Shown in pieces: positions 7,591-13,995 of a stretch of 20,392 bases of DNA. A model generated the notes under the pieces. The model made no database searches. It worked only from the letters and a program-made list of their open reading frames with translations, and had not been told where the DNA came from. The DNA is taken from the IMG/VR virus record IMGVR_UViG_3300018049_000184, positions 1-20,392 of that record; one strand, written 5' to 3'. Each line of letters begins with the position of its first letter. The stretch's first letter is position 1. Both the position numbers and the translations under genes were made by a program. Origin of the DNA: a virus.

Positions 7591-7794
7591 CTACTGTTTT
7601 TTGTCCTCACAATGTTGTCTGTATTTTATGTAACCGAATATATGAAGTGATGGATTTTTGTCATCGGTTTTTTGCCAGCCGACATCCACCCATTCACAAT
7701 CATATAATCGTTCATTTCTTTTTTTTTGATGAATAAACTCTACATTATCCCAAGCAAAAAAATTTAAAATTAAACTGATAAATACTGTTTCCAT
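7591..7794 (-). CDS. Hypothetical protein coupled to ssb
   Basis: A 67-residue frame whose ATG overlaps the TAA of the ssb gene (TAATG seen on the minus strand). It has a hydrophobic N-terminus (METVFISLILNFFAW) and then a charged, aromatic-rich body (CEWVDVGWQKTDDKNPSLHI). The coupling supports reality. The N-terminal stretch could be a membrane segment, but it is short. Family not recognised. Confidence 0.5.
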   Translation of the reverse strand: METVFISLILNFFAWDNVEFIHQKKRNERLYDCEWVDVGWQKTDDKNPSLHIFGYIKYRQHCEDKKQ

Positions 7795-8180
7795 TAAAAC
7801 GGAATGTCGTCATCAGGTAGTTCAACAGATTCTTTTTTTTGTGGCGATCCATTAGCGGAATCTTTTTTAGGTAAAAACTCAAAATTACCAAAAATAATTG
7901 AGGCATTTTTCTTTTTATTACCATCTTTATCTTCATACGTTGATAATTGTAATTCACCATTAAAAACAAGACCCGTACCTTTTTTAAAAAAACCAGCTAA
8001 ACTTTCAGCCCGTTTTGTATTTAAAATGACACAATCAATCCAGCTAGTCTTTTGGTTTTCTTTACTACCCGTATTTTTTGAACCAATACTAAATTTAAGT
8101 ATTTTATTTTCAGGATTAGTTTTTGATGTGATTAACTCAGAATCTTGTCCAAGATAACCACTACCATTAATATTCAACAT
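7794..8180 (-). CDS. ssb: Single-stranded DNA-binding protein
   Basis: A 128-residue OB-fold protein. The first 100 residues carry the SSB pattern (LNINGSGYLGQDSEL, then FSIGSK, WIDCVIL, FFKKGTGLVFNGEL, YEDKDGN), followed by a linker and the acidic tail DDDIPF that recruits replication and recombination partners. It lies 8 bases downstream of the ERF gene, so it coats the single strands produced by the nuclease and handed to the annealing protein. Size is typical of phage SSBs. Confidence 0.93.
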   Translation of the reverse strand: MLNINGSGYLGQDSELITSKTNPENKILKFSIGSKNTGSKENQKTSWIDCVILNTKRAESLAGFFKKGTGLVFNGELQLSTYEDKDGNKKKNASIIFGNFEFLPKKDSANGSPQKKESVELPDDDIPF

Positions 8181-8188
8181 AATATCTC

Positions 8189-8842
8189 CTATTGGTTAGT
8201 TGTTATTTTTATTTCATCCTTCAGCTTTAACACTTGTTGTAAAACATCAGAATCCTCGTCTTTTAACTTTTTGTAAATTGGTGAGAATACTTTTAATAAT
8301 TTTCCTCCCGCACCCCCTTTACAATCCATTAACTGTTTATAATCATCAGGATATTTTTCTTTAAATTTAGTAAATTGACGTTCATCAATTTCTTTTTGCG
8401 GTTCAACCCGATAGCTGTGTCCACCATTACCTTTTGGTTTTTCTTTTAATGGATTATCTAAATCGTGGTCGTTGTATTCTGCTAGTCCTAATATAGACAT
8501 CAAGCCATATCGTCTTGCATACGATATTGATGCCCCTATGGATTGTAATTTAGAATCACCCGCTTTTTCAGATTCATATAACCGAACACCATCATCACTA
8601 ATAAATGAACCATCTTTATGTCTTATGGTTGTTTGTAAATAGCTATGTTCGTTAATTAATATTGAACGTTGTGTAAAATATAAATCACATTCATTCAATA
8701 TTGGTTTAATTTCACTAATTAGGGTCGGTAGTTCAAAATATTGTCCTTTAAAGGCTGATTTTTTTTCACCCTTTATCCCATCAAACAATGAGTGAAACTT
8801 ACACATTGATTCGTGAATTTTTCCTTCATTTACAGATTCCAT
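8189..8842 (-). CDS. erf: ERF-family single-strand annealing recombinase
   Basis: A 217-residue protein with the ERF (essential recombination function, PF04404) core: FELPTLISEIKPILNE, TTIRHKDG and the signature GASISYARRYGLMSILGL followed by an acidic stretch (NDHDLD) at about residues 103-128. The variable C-terminal third is charged. ERF proteins anneal complementary single strands and help to circularise or recombine phage genomes. It overlaps the nuclease gene by 13 bases and is followed by ssb, a three-part recombination set like lambda Exo-Bet plus SSB. Confidence 0.9.
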   Translation of the reverse strand: MESVNEGKIHESMCKFHSLFDGIKGEKKSAFKGQYFELPTLISEIKPILNECDLYFTQRSILINEHSYLQTTIRHKDGSFISDDGVRLYESEKAGDSKLQSIGASISYARRYGLMSILGLAEYNDHDLDNPLKEKPKGNGGHSYRVEPQKEIDERQFTKFKEKYPDDYKQLMDCKGGAGGKLLKVFSPIYKKLKDEDSDVLQQVLKLKDEIKITTNQ

Positions 8843-9867
8843 ATTCTTTTCACCTCTTCTGTAACGTCAGAACCTAAGTCGTACCAAAATTCATTTAGGT
8901 CAGGAGGTTCTATTAACTCAGTTAATAAAAACGGATCGTTTACCTTCTTTAGCAAGTTTTGACGACTTAAAGCAATCCGCCTCGCTTTTTCAACATATCC
9001 ATCCAATGATTCCTGAGATAATAATTCACAGTTATCTTGACTAAATATTTTGAAATCTTTTTCTGTGGCATAAACAATTATTGGTTTCTTTTTTGTTGCC
9101 CGACAGTATAATGCTAGTTGCATTATGTCGTTATTGTAAGGTTCTTTAACAACGGGAGGACTATCACATTCAAAATGTTTTTCCTCAAACATAATCTTAC
9201 ATTCACAATCTTGTTCATTTACATACACATCAACTTCATCTTTAGTTTTAAATACTCGTTTTGTTTTAGACCACATTCCATTTTTTAGGATGCGATAAAC
9301 ATTATATCGGTCAGGAACTTCACGAATACGATTCCATTTAGTTTTTAATTCAATGACGTTTTCACGAGTTCTAAAATCTGTATATCCCGTAATGGGAATA
9401 TCTAATTCAGGTAATTCTAAATTTATAGGTGTTTCTAAATCACATTCACTAACACCTAATTCTGTAAAAGCAAATTGCACGTTATTGTATGTAGGCATAA
9501 ACCGTTTTTCATATTCATCCGCCTTAAATAAATCTTTAGCATCATACTTATCTCTTCTTTTTCTAAAATCATTAAGTACGTCTTCCATAACGGATTTAAA
9601 GGGTAATTTTTTTATATCAATATCTTGAAATAATTGGTGTACGGCTGAACCCGCCCTTGCCATAGGTGATGCTTTTTTTTTCTTTTTTATTTCAGGGTCA
9701 AGTAAAAAATAATTAAGCAACCAAGATTGAATAGGTTGTTTGAGTTGAGAAGGGGAAAAATGGTCAAAATCTAAATCAATGTAAATTTGAGGCAGAACGT
9801 CTTTAATCTTGGGTTCTGTATCGCAAGGTGTTGAATCTTCGCTATATATTGTGGTTACGTTATTCAT
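8830..9867 (-). CDS. RecB/Cas4-like PD-(D/E)XK exonuclease, recombination partner
   Basis: ATG at 9867 gives 345 residues. A TTG nine bases earlier is in frame but lies inside the predicted operator and near the start of the RNA. Motifs of PDDEXK_1/RecB-type nucleases are present: FSPSQL near the N-terminus, His77 (RAGSAVHQLF), Asp164 (GYTDF), Glu173-x-Lys175 (VIELKTK) and Gln250 with Tyr254 (DIMQLALYCRAT). A segment of about 60 residues (about 184-242) separates the last two motifs and is unlike the compact family core. Being first in the operon with erf and ssb, it probably resects double-strand ends, as lambda Exo does. Confidence 0.88.
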   Translation of the reverse strand: MNNVTTIYSEDSTPCDTEPKIKDVLPQIYIDLDFDHFSPSQLKQPIQSWLLNYFLLDPEIKKKKKASPMARAGSAVHQLFQDIDIKKLPFKSVMEDVLNDFRKRRDKYDAKDLFKADEYEKRFMPTYNNVQFAFTELGVSECDLETPINLELPELDIPITGYTDFRTRENVIELKTKWNRIREVPDRYNVYRILKNGMWSKTKRVFKTKDEVDVYVNEQDCECKIMFEEKHFECDSPPVVKEPYNNDIMQLALYCRATKKKPIIVYATEKDFKIFSQDNCELLSQESLDGYVEKARRIALSRQNLLKKVNDPFLLTELIEPPDLNEFWYDLGSDVTEEVKRIWNL

Positions 9868-9868
9868 A

Positions 9869-9914
9869 TATACCAATAATGGTATAAATATAACAAAACT
9901 ACAACGATTATCAA
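9869..9914 (-). promoter_or_regulatory. Predicted leftward promoter (PL-like) with operator
   Basis: On the minus strand, TTGATA (9914-9909), a 16-base spacer and TATATT (9892-9887). The operator TACC-AATAAT-GGTA (9871-9884, inside the 18-base palindrome 9869-9886) covers the predicted start of transcription near 9880. The ATG of the nuclease gene is at 9867, so the leader would be only about 14 bases and shows no clear ribosome site. Confidence 0.6.
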
Positions 9915-9933
9915 GAATAAAATCGTTATTTAA

Positions 9934-10563
9934 TCAAATATGTTTAAAAATTGCCTTAATTACGTAAATTTCTATAACAACGTCTTTTTTTATTTCTGTA
10001 ATAAAATTATGTGGATTTTCATACGTGTTTTTATCTTCATTTATCCTTTTTATGTAAATGTTGTCGTTATCAACTTTATCAAATATGCCAAAAGCAATAA
10101 CGTTGTCGTTTTGTACGGCATACTCAATTACAATTTCTTCACCTTCTCCATAACTAGAGTCTTTTTCTATTAATACAAACTCATTTGGTTTTATACGTGG
10201 ATAAGAACACATACCGGGTACTTTTACAAAATAATAATTGCCATCATTGTCCCATTTACTGTAACGTCTAGGTGTCTTATCTTTTAAGCTAACTCGTTGA
10301 TCAATAGTCGTTTTACCAATTAAGGGAATACCTTTATTTGTATTTAAACTTTGATTAGCTTCACCAAGTTGCATCCGAACCAATTCGTCTACGGGCATAT
10401 TAAAAGCCTTAGCTATATTGCTTAATGTTTCTGTACGTAGTCGTCTGACACCTTTTTCTATACGAGATACTTCAGCCTGAGTGCAACCTAATCGTTCAGC
10501 TACTTCTCTTTGGGTTAAATTAAAACGTAATCTAAGTTCAGACAATAAAGATTTGTCTTTCAT
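9934..10563 (-). CDS. cI: CI-like prophage repressor, HTH plus S24/LexA-type C-terminal domain
   Basis: A 209-residue protein. Residues 8-60 are an XRE-type helix-turn-helix (LTQREVAERLGCTQAEVSRIEKG). Residues about 78-205 look like the S24 dimerisation/peptidase fold: VPGMCSYPRIKPNEFVLIE at 115-133 and YIKRI with Lys172. The family nucleophile Ser aligns with Cys119, and no Ala-Gly cleavage pair is seen in the linker. It is divergent from the cro-like gene and has a good ribosome site (GAGGTG, 10568-10573). It should hold lysogeny by binding the TACC/GGTA palindromes found at several promoters. Whether it self-cleaves after DNA damage is doubtful. Confidence 0.9.
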   Translation of the reverse strand: MKDKSLLSELRLRFNLTQREVAERLGCTQAEVSRIEKGVRRLRTETLSNIAKAFNMPVDELVRMQLGEANQSLNTNKGIPLIGKTTIDQRVSLKDKTPRRYSKWDNDGNYYFVKVPGMCSYPRIKPNEFVLIEKDSSYGEGEEIVIEYAVQNDNVIAFGIFDKVDNDNIYIKRINEDKNTYENPHNFITEIKKDVVIEIYVIKAIFKHI

Positions 10564-10581
10564 TTTTCACCTCTAATAAGA

Positions 10582-10609
10582 AATATACCATTTAAGTATA
10601 TTATTACAA
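10582..10609 (-). promoter_or_regulatory. Predicted repressor promoter (PRM-like) with operator
   Basis: Minus strand TTGTAA (10609-10604), 16-base spacer, TATATT (10587-10582). The sequence TATACCATTTAAGTATA on the plus strand (10584-10600) fills the spacer. One half-site (TATACC) is intact and the other is diverged (GTATA), which would suit weaker, autoregulatory binding. Confidence 0.5.
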
Positions 10610-10663
10610 GTAAAAAGAATGTTTTTACATAACAAGCAATAATTTATAGATATAACAGTTTAT

Positions 10664-10692
10664 TATACATAAATAGGTATTAATGGTATAAA
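10664..10692 (+). promoter_or_regulatory. Predicted rightward early promoter (PR-like) with operator
   Basis: TATACA (10664-10669), 17-base spacer, TATAAA (10687-10692). Operator-like TACA-N6-GGTA lies at 10666-10679, and a second GGTATA half-site at 10685-10690 overlaps the -10. The promoter points at the cro-like gene. The -35 is a weak match, so the exact promoter is uncertain, but the operator half-sites are clear. Confidence 0.45.
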
Positions 10693-10750
10693 ATTAATTA
10701 TAAAGACGAAAAAACTTGCCAAATAAAAAAAATTTCGTTATTTGTTAAAT

Positions 10751-10966
10751 ATGAAACTTAAAGATTATTTAAAAGAAAATAAACTAACAGAAGTAAATTT
10801 TGCCGAAATGTTAGGGTGTAAACAACCCACAATATCACGATACATTAATCAAAAACGAATTCCAAAAAAACAGATAATGCAAAAAATTAATGAGTTAACT
10901 AACGGCAACGTTAATAAAAACGACTTTCAACGGGGTGATGATAGTGGGGAAATCTCAGCGAATTAA
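10751..10966 (+). CDS. cro: Cro-like small HTH regulator
   Basis: A product of about 71 residues from ATG at 10751 (a TTG three codons upstream is less likely). The helix-turn-helix is LTEVNFAEMLGCKQPTISRYINQKRIP, typical of short Cro/YdaS-type phage regulators with no C-terminal domain. It is divergent from the repressor, separated by an operator-bearing gap, and is the first gene of the rightward operon. No ribosome site is evident upstream. It probably opposes the repressor at the shared operators. Confidence 0.82.
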   Translation: MKLKDYLKENKLTEVNFAEMLGCKQPTISRYINQKRIPKKQIMQKINELTNGNVNKNDFQRGDDSGEISAN

Positions 10967-11258
10967 AGGCAGTTCTTTTGAACGAGAAATAGTTAATAAA
11001 CACAAAGACTGGGGTGTTGATGCCAAACGTGTTCCATTATCAGGAGCAACTGACTTCGCCAAACACGATGTAATGATCAGCGGAATTTCCGCAGAATGTA
11101 AAATTAGAGCAAACGGATTTAAACAAATTTATGATTGGTTAGCGGAAGAACCTGACGTATTGATTTGTCGTGCCGATAGAAAAGAAACGTTTTATGTATT
11201 GCCTGAAAAAACGTGGATGCAGTTTTTAAAATGGTCAAAAATAATTAACGATGGATGA
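10938..11258 (+). CDS. Holliday-junction-resolvase-like PD-(D/E)XK nuclease
   Basis: A 106-residue protein from ATG 10938 (GTG 10935 is also in frame). It has the Hjc/resolvase-like pattern: KGSSFEREIVN with Glu15, RVPLSGATDFAKHDVMI with Asp44, and AECK with Glu54 and Lys56. The serine-rich turn before the acidic core (PLSGA) is typical of archaeal-type resolvases found in phages. It overlaps the cro-like gene by 29 bases and the next gene by 8. Probable role: resolving branched DNA during replication and recombination before packaging. Confidence 0.78.
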   Translation: MIVGKSQRIKGSSFEREIVNKHKDWGVDAKRVPLSGATDFAKHDVMISGISAECKIRANGFKQIYDWLAEEPDVLICRADRKETFYVLPEKTWMQFLKWSKIINDG

Positions 11259-11463
11259 GATACGTGTTTTACCTCCCGAACCCACAGTATTACCTGAAGA
11301 AAAATTATTTATCGCCGTACTTAGACAAGCGATTATTGATTACGTTAAGTTTCGTAAACAAAAAGATTATGAATGGTTTTTTTCTGACGATTGTAAAGAA
11401 ATTTGCCAATGGATTGATGTTTCGCAATCGTGGATCATCAGAATTATTAAGAACATTAAATGA
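11251..11463 (+). CDS. Small acidic/aromatic protein, possible HTH
   Basis: A 70-residue protein: MDEIRVLPPEPTVLPEEKLF, a helix with RQAIIDYVKFR, then EWFFSDDCKEICQWIDVSQSWIIRIIK. The C-terminal SDD-x-I-C-x-W-I-D-V-S-x-x-W-I-x-x-I pattern resembles a small DNA-binding helix-turn-helix common in phage early operons. It overlaps both neighbours by a few bases. No certain function. Confidence 0.6.
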   Translation: MDEIRVLPPEPTVLPEEKLFIAVLRQAIIDYVKFRKQKDYEWFFSDDCKEICQWIDVSQSWIIRIIKNIK

Positions 11464-12257
11464 AGAAACACAAAATATTAGATTTATTTTCAGGAATAGG
11501 TGGATTTAGTTATGGATTTGAAATGGCTAATTTGGGTGAAACTATTGCATTTGTTGAAAAGGAAAAGTTTTGTCAGAAAGTTTTAAGAAAGCATTGGAAG
11601 GATGTTCCAATAATAGACGACATAAGGAAAGTTAATGGAAAAGACTTTGGTACAGCAACAATTATTTCAGGAGGATTCCCTTGCCAACCCTTCTCCGTTG
11701 CTGGAAAAAGAAAAGGCAAAGATGACGACAGATACTTGTGGGATGAAACTATTAGAGTTGTTGCCGAATGCAAACCGAAATGGTTTATTGGAGAAAATGT
11801 TGACGGCATTGTTAACATCTCCAATGGTACAATCTTGCGACAGATACAAGAAGATTTGGAAAAAGAGGGTTTCCAAGTCCAATGTCTTGTTATTCCAGCT
11901 TCAAGCATCGGTGCTTGGCATCAAAGAAAAAGGGTTTGGATTATCGGACAAAATGTATCCGACTCCATTAAACACGGATTGGAAATACCAGTCATACAAT
12001 CCAATAACATACAAACTTCCAAAGCAAAAAAAAATGTCTACGGAAGTTTTGAAAAACAACAAACCTGGTGGCAAGCTCAATCCGAACTTTGTGGAGTTCC
12101 TAATGGGGTATCCTACGAATTGGACAAAGGTAGAGCCAACAGAATCAAATCACTCGGAAACTCAATCGTGCCACAAATCGCCCAACTTATCGGAGAATCA
12201 ATTTTGAAAGCTGAAGATGATGAAAAACAAACACATAAACAAATACTTGGCGATTGA
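11460..12257 (+). CDS. C5-cytosine DNA methyltransferase
   Basis: A 265-residue protein with the C5-methyltransferase motifs in order: motif I LDLFSGIGGFSYGF (8-20), motif IV GGFPCQPFSVAGKRKG with the nucleophile Cys75, motif VI ENV (112-114), motif VIII QRKR (155-158), and motifs IX-X RANRIKSLGNSIVPQIA (225-241). Only about 65 residues separate motifs VIII and IX, a small target-recognition region, and no cognate recognition site can be named. It would put a methyl group on carbon 5 of cytosine in phage DNA, for protection from host nucleases or as a base for further modification. Its codons use more C/G at third positions than neighbouring genes, which suggests separate origin or a second coding constraint. 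Confidence 0.93.
   Translation: MKKHKILDLFSGIGGFSYGFEMANLGETIAFVEKEKFCQKVLRKHWKDVPIIDDIRKVNGKDFGTATIISGGFPCQPFSVAGKRKGKDDDRYLWDETIRVVAECKPKWFIGENVDGIVNISNGTILRQIQEDLEKEGFQVQCLVIPASSIGAWHQRKRVWIIGQNVSDSIKHGLEIPVIQSNNIQTSKAKKNVYGSFEKQQTWWQAQSELCGVPNGVSYELDKGRANRIKSLGNSIVPQIAQLIGESILKAEDDEKQTHKQILGD
11947..12207 (+). other. Second, methyltransferase-like reading frame inside the methyltransferase gene
   Basis: The +1 frame is open from 11635 to the stop at 12205-12207, 190 codons, long for so AT-rich a genome. From 11947 it reads SDKMYPTP, then GGKLNPNFVEFLMGYPTNWT and ends ETQSCHKSPN. The LNP-x-x-VEWLMG-x-P-x-GWT pattern is known to me as the recognition-region signature of another group of phage C5-methyltransferases. 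A switch of +1 at the A-run 11950-11953 would join motifs I-VIII to this alternative ending, giving about 249 residues. This may be overprinting, a decayed ancestral frame, or a frameshift switch. Confidence 0.4.
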
Positions 12258-12456
12258 CGTGTTGGAATTTGTAACTGAACAGTTAAAGAATGGAATGACG
12301 TTAAAAGAAGTTGCTGAGAATTGGTTGGATAATTATGAATCTATTAACCTGACTTATGGCAATATTATCAATGCATTAATCCGCCAACATCAAAAGAGTT
12401 TTGAAAAGATTAGTAATGGGGAAATGAACCAAATGGGGTCTTATGATTACGATTAA
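12217..12456 (+). CDS. Small early protein of unknown function
   Basis: A 79-residue protein with two adjacent ATG codons (12217, 12220) inside the end of the methyltransferase gene. A helical segment (IDVLEFVTEQLKNGMTLKEVAENWLDNYESI) looks like a small helix-turn-helix or response-type fold (TLKEVAENWLDNY...LTYGNIINALIRQH). DNA binding is possible. It overlaps the next gene by 14 bases. Confidence 0.55.
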   Translation: MMKNKHINKYLAIDVLEFVTEQLKNGMTLKEVAENWLDNYESINLTYGNIINALIRQHQKSFEKISNGEMNQMGSYDYD

Positions 12457-12952
12457 ATTAACACCCGAAGTTTATGATAATGCCATTTCACTTGCTCATT
12501 TTCGTTATCAAATGAGTCGGGCAAGTAATTTAAAAAATCAAAAACAAGATAAAACACGAACTGAATTAGATATAGAAAAATTAGGGGCTAAAGGTGAATA
12601 TGCCGTTGCCACATTGTATAACTTAAATCCGCCAATAAGTGGAGGCTGGGATTCAGGTTATGACTTATGGTTTTGTTCAAAATCAATACAAGTTAAAAGT
12701 ACGTTTCATTCTGATGGACAATTATTATTTAGATCAAAAGAAAAATTTATAGCTGACTTTGCCATCCTGGTCGTACAAGACCAAAGCTGTCCAATGAAAA
12801 TGACGATAGTGGGGGCAACGAGTAAAGATTATTTTTTCAACAATGCCGTAAAAAAAGATTTAGGAAATGGTGAAGTATACACATTAACTCAGGACAAAAT
12901 GGCTAAACCGCAAGACTTTTGGAAATATATGATGGAAAAACGTTATGCTTAA
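12443..12952 (+). CDS. Restriction-nuclease-like PD-(D/E)XK protein
   Basis: A 169-residue protein. Glu52 in GAKGEYAVATLYNL, Asp74 in SGYDLWF and Gln83-x-Lys85 in SIQVKST make a PD-(D/E)XK core with a Q-x-K variant, seen in some restriction enzymes and phage nucleases. The rest is beta-rich (FAILVVQDQ, TIVGATSKDYF). It lies one gene after the methyltransferase, so a restriction-modification pairing can be asked about, although the order and lack of other features do not prove it. Translationally coupled on both sides by short overlaps. Confidence 0.65.
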   Translation: MITIKLTPEVYDNAISLAHFRYQMSRASNLKNQKQDKTRTELDIEKLGAKGEYAVATLYNLNPPISGGWDSGYDLWFCSKSIQVKSTFHSDGQLLFRSKEKFIADFAILVVQDQSCPMKMTIVGATSKDYFFNNAVKKDLGNGEVYTLTQDKMAKPQDFWKYMMEKRYA

Positions 12953-13778
12953 AACATTAAGAGTATTATCACTCGGTGCTGGAGTGCAATCAAGTACCTT
13001 AGCTTTAATGATTCATAAAGGTGAAATACCTATGGTTGATTGTGCTATCTTTGCTGATACTCAAGCAGAACCGCCTAAAGTTTATGAATGGTTAGAATTT
13101 ATAAAAAAAACAGTAAGTTATCCCGTGCATATTGTTACGTGGAGAAATTTAGAACAAGATGTATTAGATGCAAGTCAAGGTAAGTATCAAGCATTTACAA
13201 TTCCTTTTTACACAAAAAACAAAGAAACAGAACAAAAAGGTATGTTGATGCGACAATGTACTGCTGATTATAAAATTAAACCAGTTACAAAAAAAGTAAG
13301 AGAGTTACTAGGGTATAAAAAAGGTGAACGAGTAGATTTAAAAGAAGTAAAAGTTGAAATGTTATTAGGTATATCAACAGATGAATTAAGAAGAATGAGA
13401 ATGAATAGATTACGATATATAGATAATCAATATCCACTTATAAATGATTTTGGTATGTCAAGGCAAGATTGTATAGCTTGGATGAAAGATAATGGTTATC
13501 CTATGCCTACAAAATCAGCGTGTTATTTTTGTCCTTTTCACAGCCAATCAGGTTGGAAAGAAATAAAAGAAAATGATCCTAAGTTATTTGAAAAGGCAGT
13601 TCAAATGGATAAACAAATTCGTGACCAAGAAAAATATAAAATTAAAAACAAATTTAAAGATGACCTTTATTTACATAGAAGTTGTGAACCCTTAGACAAA
13701 GCATTGGAAGATGATGGTCAGTTAGATATGTTTGATGGGTTTGATTCCATTTGTGATGAGGGTATGTGTGGTGTTTAG
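12945..13778 (+). CDS. PAPS-reductase-like / adenine nucleotide alpha-hydrolase family protein
   Basis: A 277-residue protein. Residues 8-18 (LSLGAGVQSSTLA) form the pyrophosphate-binding loop of the PAPS-reductase/ATP-pyrophosphatase (HUP) superfamily, followed by FADTQAEPPKVYEWL. Cysteines occur at RQCTADYKIKP (Cys105), SACYFCPFHS (Cys193, Cys196) and near the end (SCEP, CDEGMC), enough to hold metal or an Fe-S cluster. Members in phages are not assimilatory sulfate enzymes. Relatives activate a nucleotide with ATP or make thio- or phosphorothioate modifications (DndC type). Next to a C5-methyltransferase and a radical SAM gene, a nucleic-acid modification role is plausible but unproven. 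Confidence 0.8.
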   Translation: MLKTLRVLSLGAGVQSSTLALMIHKGEIPMVDCAIFADTQAEPPKVYEWLEFIKKTVSYPVHIVTWRNLEQDVLDASQGKYQAFTIPFYTKNKETEQKGMLMRQCTADYKIKPVTKKVRELLGYKKGERVDLKEVKVEMLLGISTDELRRMRMNRLRYIDNQYPLINDFGMSRQDCIAWMKDNGYPMPTKSACYFCPFHSQSGWKEIKENDPKLFEKAVQMDKQIRDQEKYKIKNKFKDDLYLHRSCEPLDKALEDDGQLDMFDGFDSICDEGMCGV

Positions 13779-13995
13779 TTTATTTGTAGAAATAATTGCC
13801 GTAGCTACCGCCATCACTTCTATTTATTTGTATGGAAATGGGTGGAAATATTCAGGTTATTTCGGCTTATTTTCACAGTTTTGGTGGGTATTATTCACAT
13901 ATTTGAATGAACATACGACTTTATATGTGTTGTGTTTTTTTATGATCCTAACTCATATTCGCAATATTTTTAAGATGAGGGCTAATAATGAGTAA
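13771..13995 (+). CDS. Small membrane protein, GTG start
   Basis: The open frame extends back to 13732, but a ribosome site gaggg at 13758-13762 favours GTG at 13771, giving 74 residues beginning MFSLFVEIIAVATAI. It has three hydrophobic segments: about 2-20, 27-48 (YFGLFSQFWWVLFTYL) and 52-66 (TLYVLCFFMILTHI), so it is an inner-membrane protein. It overlaps the PAPS-like gene by 8 bases and the replication gene by 8. Similar short early membrane genes are common in marine phages. Possibly a superinfection or anti-holin function, not shown. Confidence 0.6.
   Translation: MFSLFVEIIAVATAITSIYLYGNGWKYSGYFGLFSQFWWVLFTYLNEHTTLYVLCFFMILTHIRNIFKMRANNE

Noticed and set aside
7804-8157. 117-codon plus-strand frame
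   Set aside because: Antisense to ssb, Ser/Phe-rich from reverse reading, no start signal.
9353-9628. 91-codon plus-strand frame
   Set aside because: Antisense to the RecB-like nuclease whose catalytic motifs are clear.
9903-9927. Hairpin aacgatt/aatcgtt as repressor terminator
   Set aside because: No T-tract on the repressor strand, and it overlaps the -35 of the predicted leftward promoter.
11255-11509. 84-codon frame overlapping 11251-11463
   Set aside because: Out of frame with a well-coupled small gene and with the methyltransferase start. No motif.
11573-11908. Minus-strand frames under the methyltransferase
   Set aside because: Antisense, explained by the lower stop density of this less AT-rich gene.
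11635-12207. The +1 frame as an independent gene from its first ATG
   Set aside because: No ribosome site, and the upstream half overlaps catalytic motifs of the main frame. Only the 3' portion looks like a domain, so it is reported as an alternative ending.
11460-12952. Complete restriction-modification system
   Set aside because: The nuclease-like gene is separated by an unrelated small gene and has no recognisable specificity link. Proximity alone is not enough.
13732-13770. Longer N-terminus of the small membrane gene
   Set aside because: The ribosome site at 13758-13762 and the hydrophobic start favour GTG 13771. The longer form overlaps the previous gene by 47 bases.
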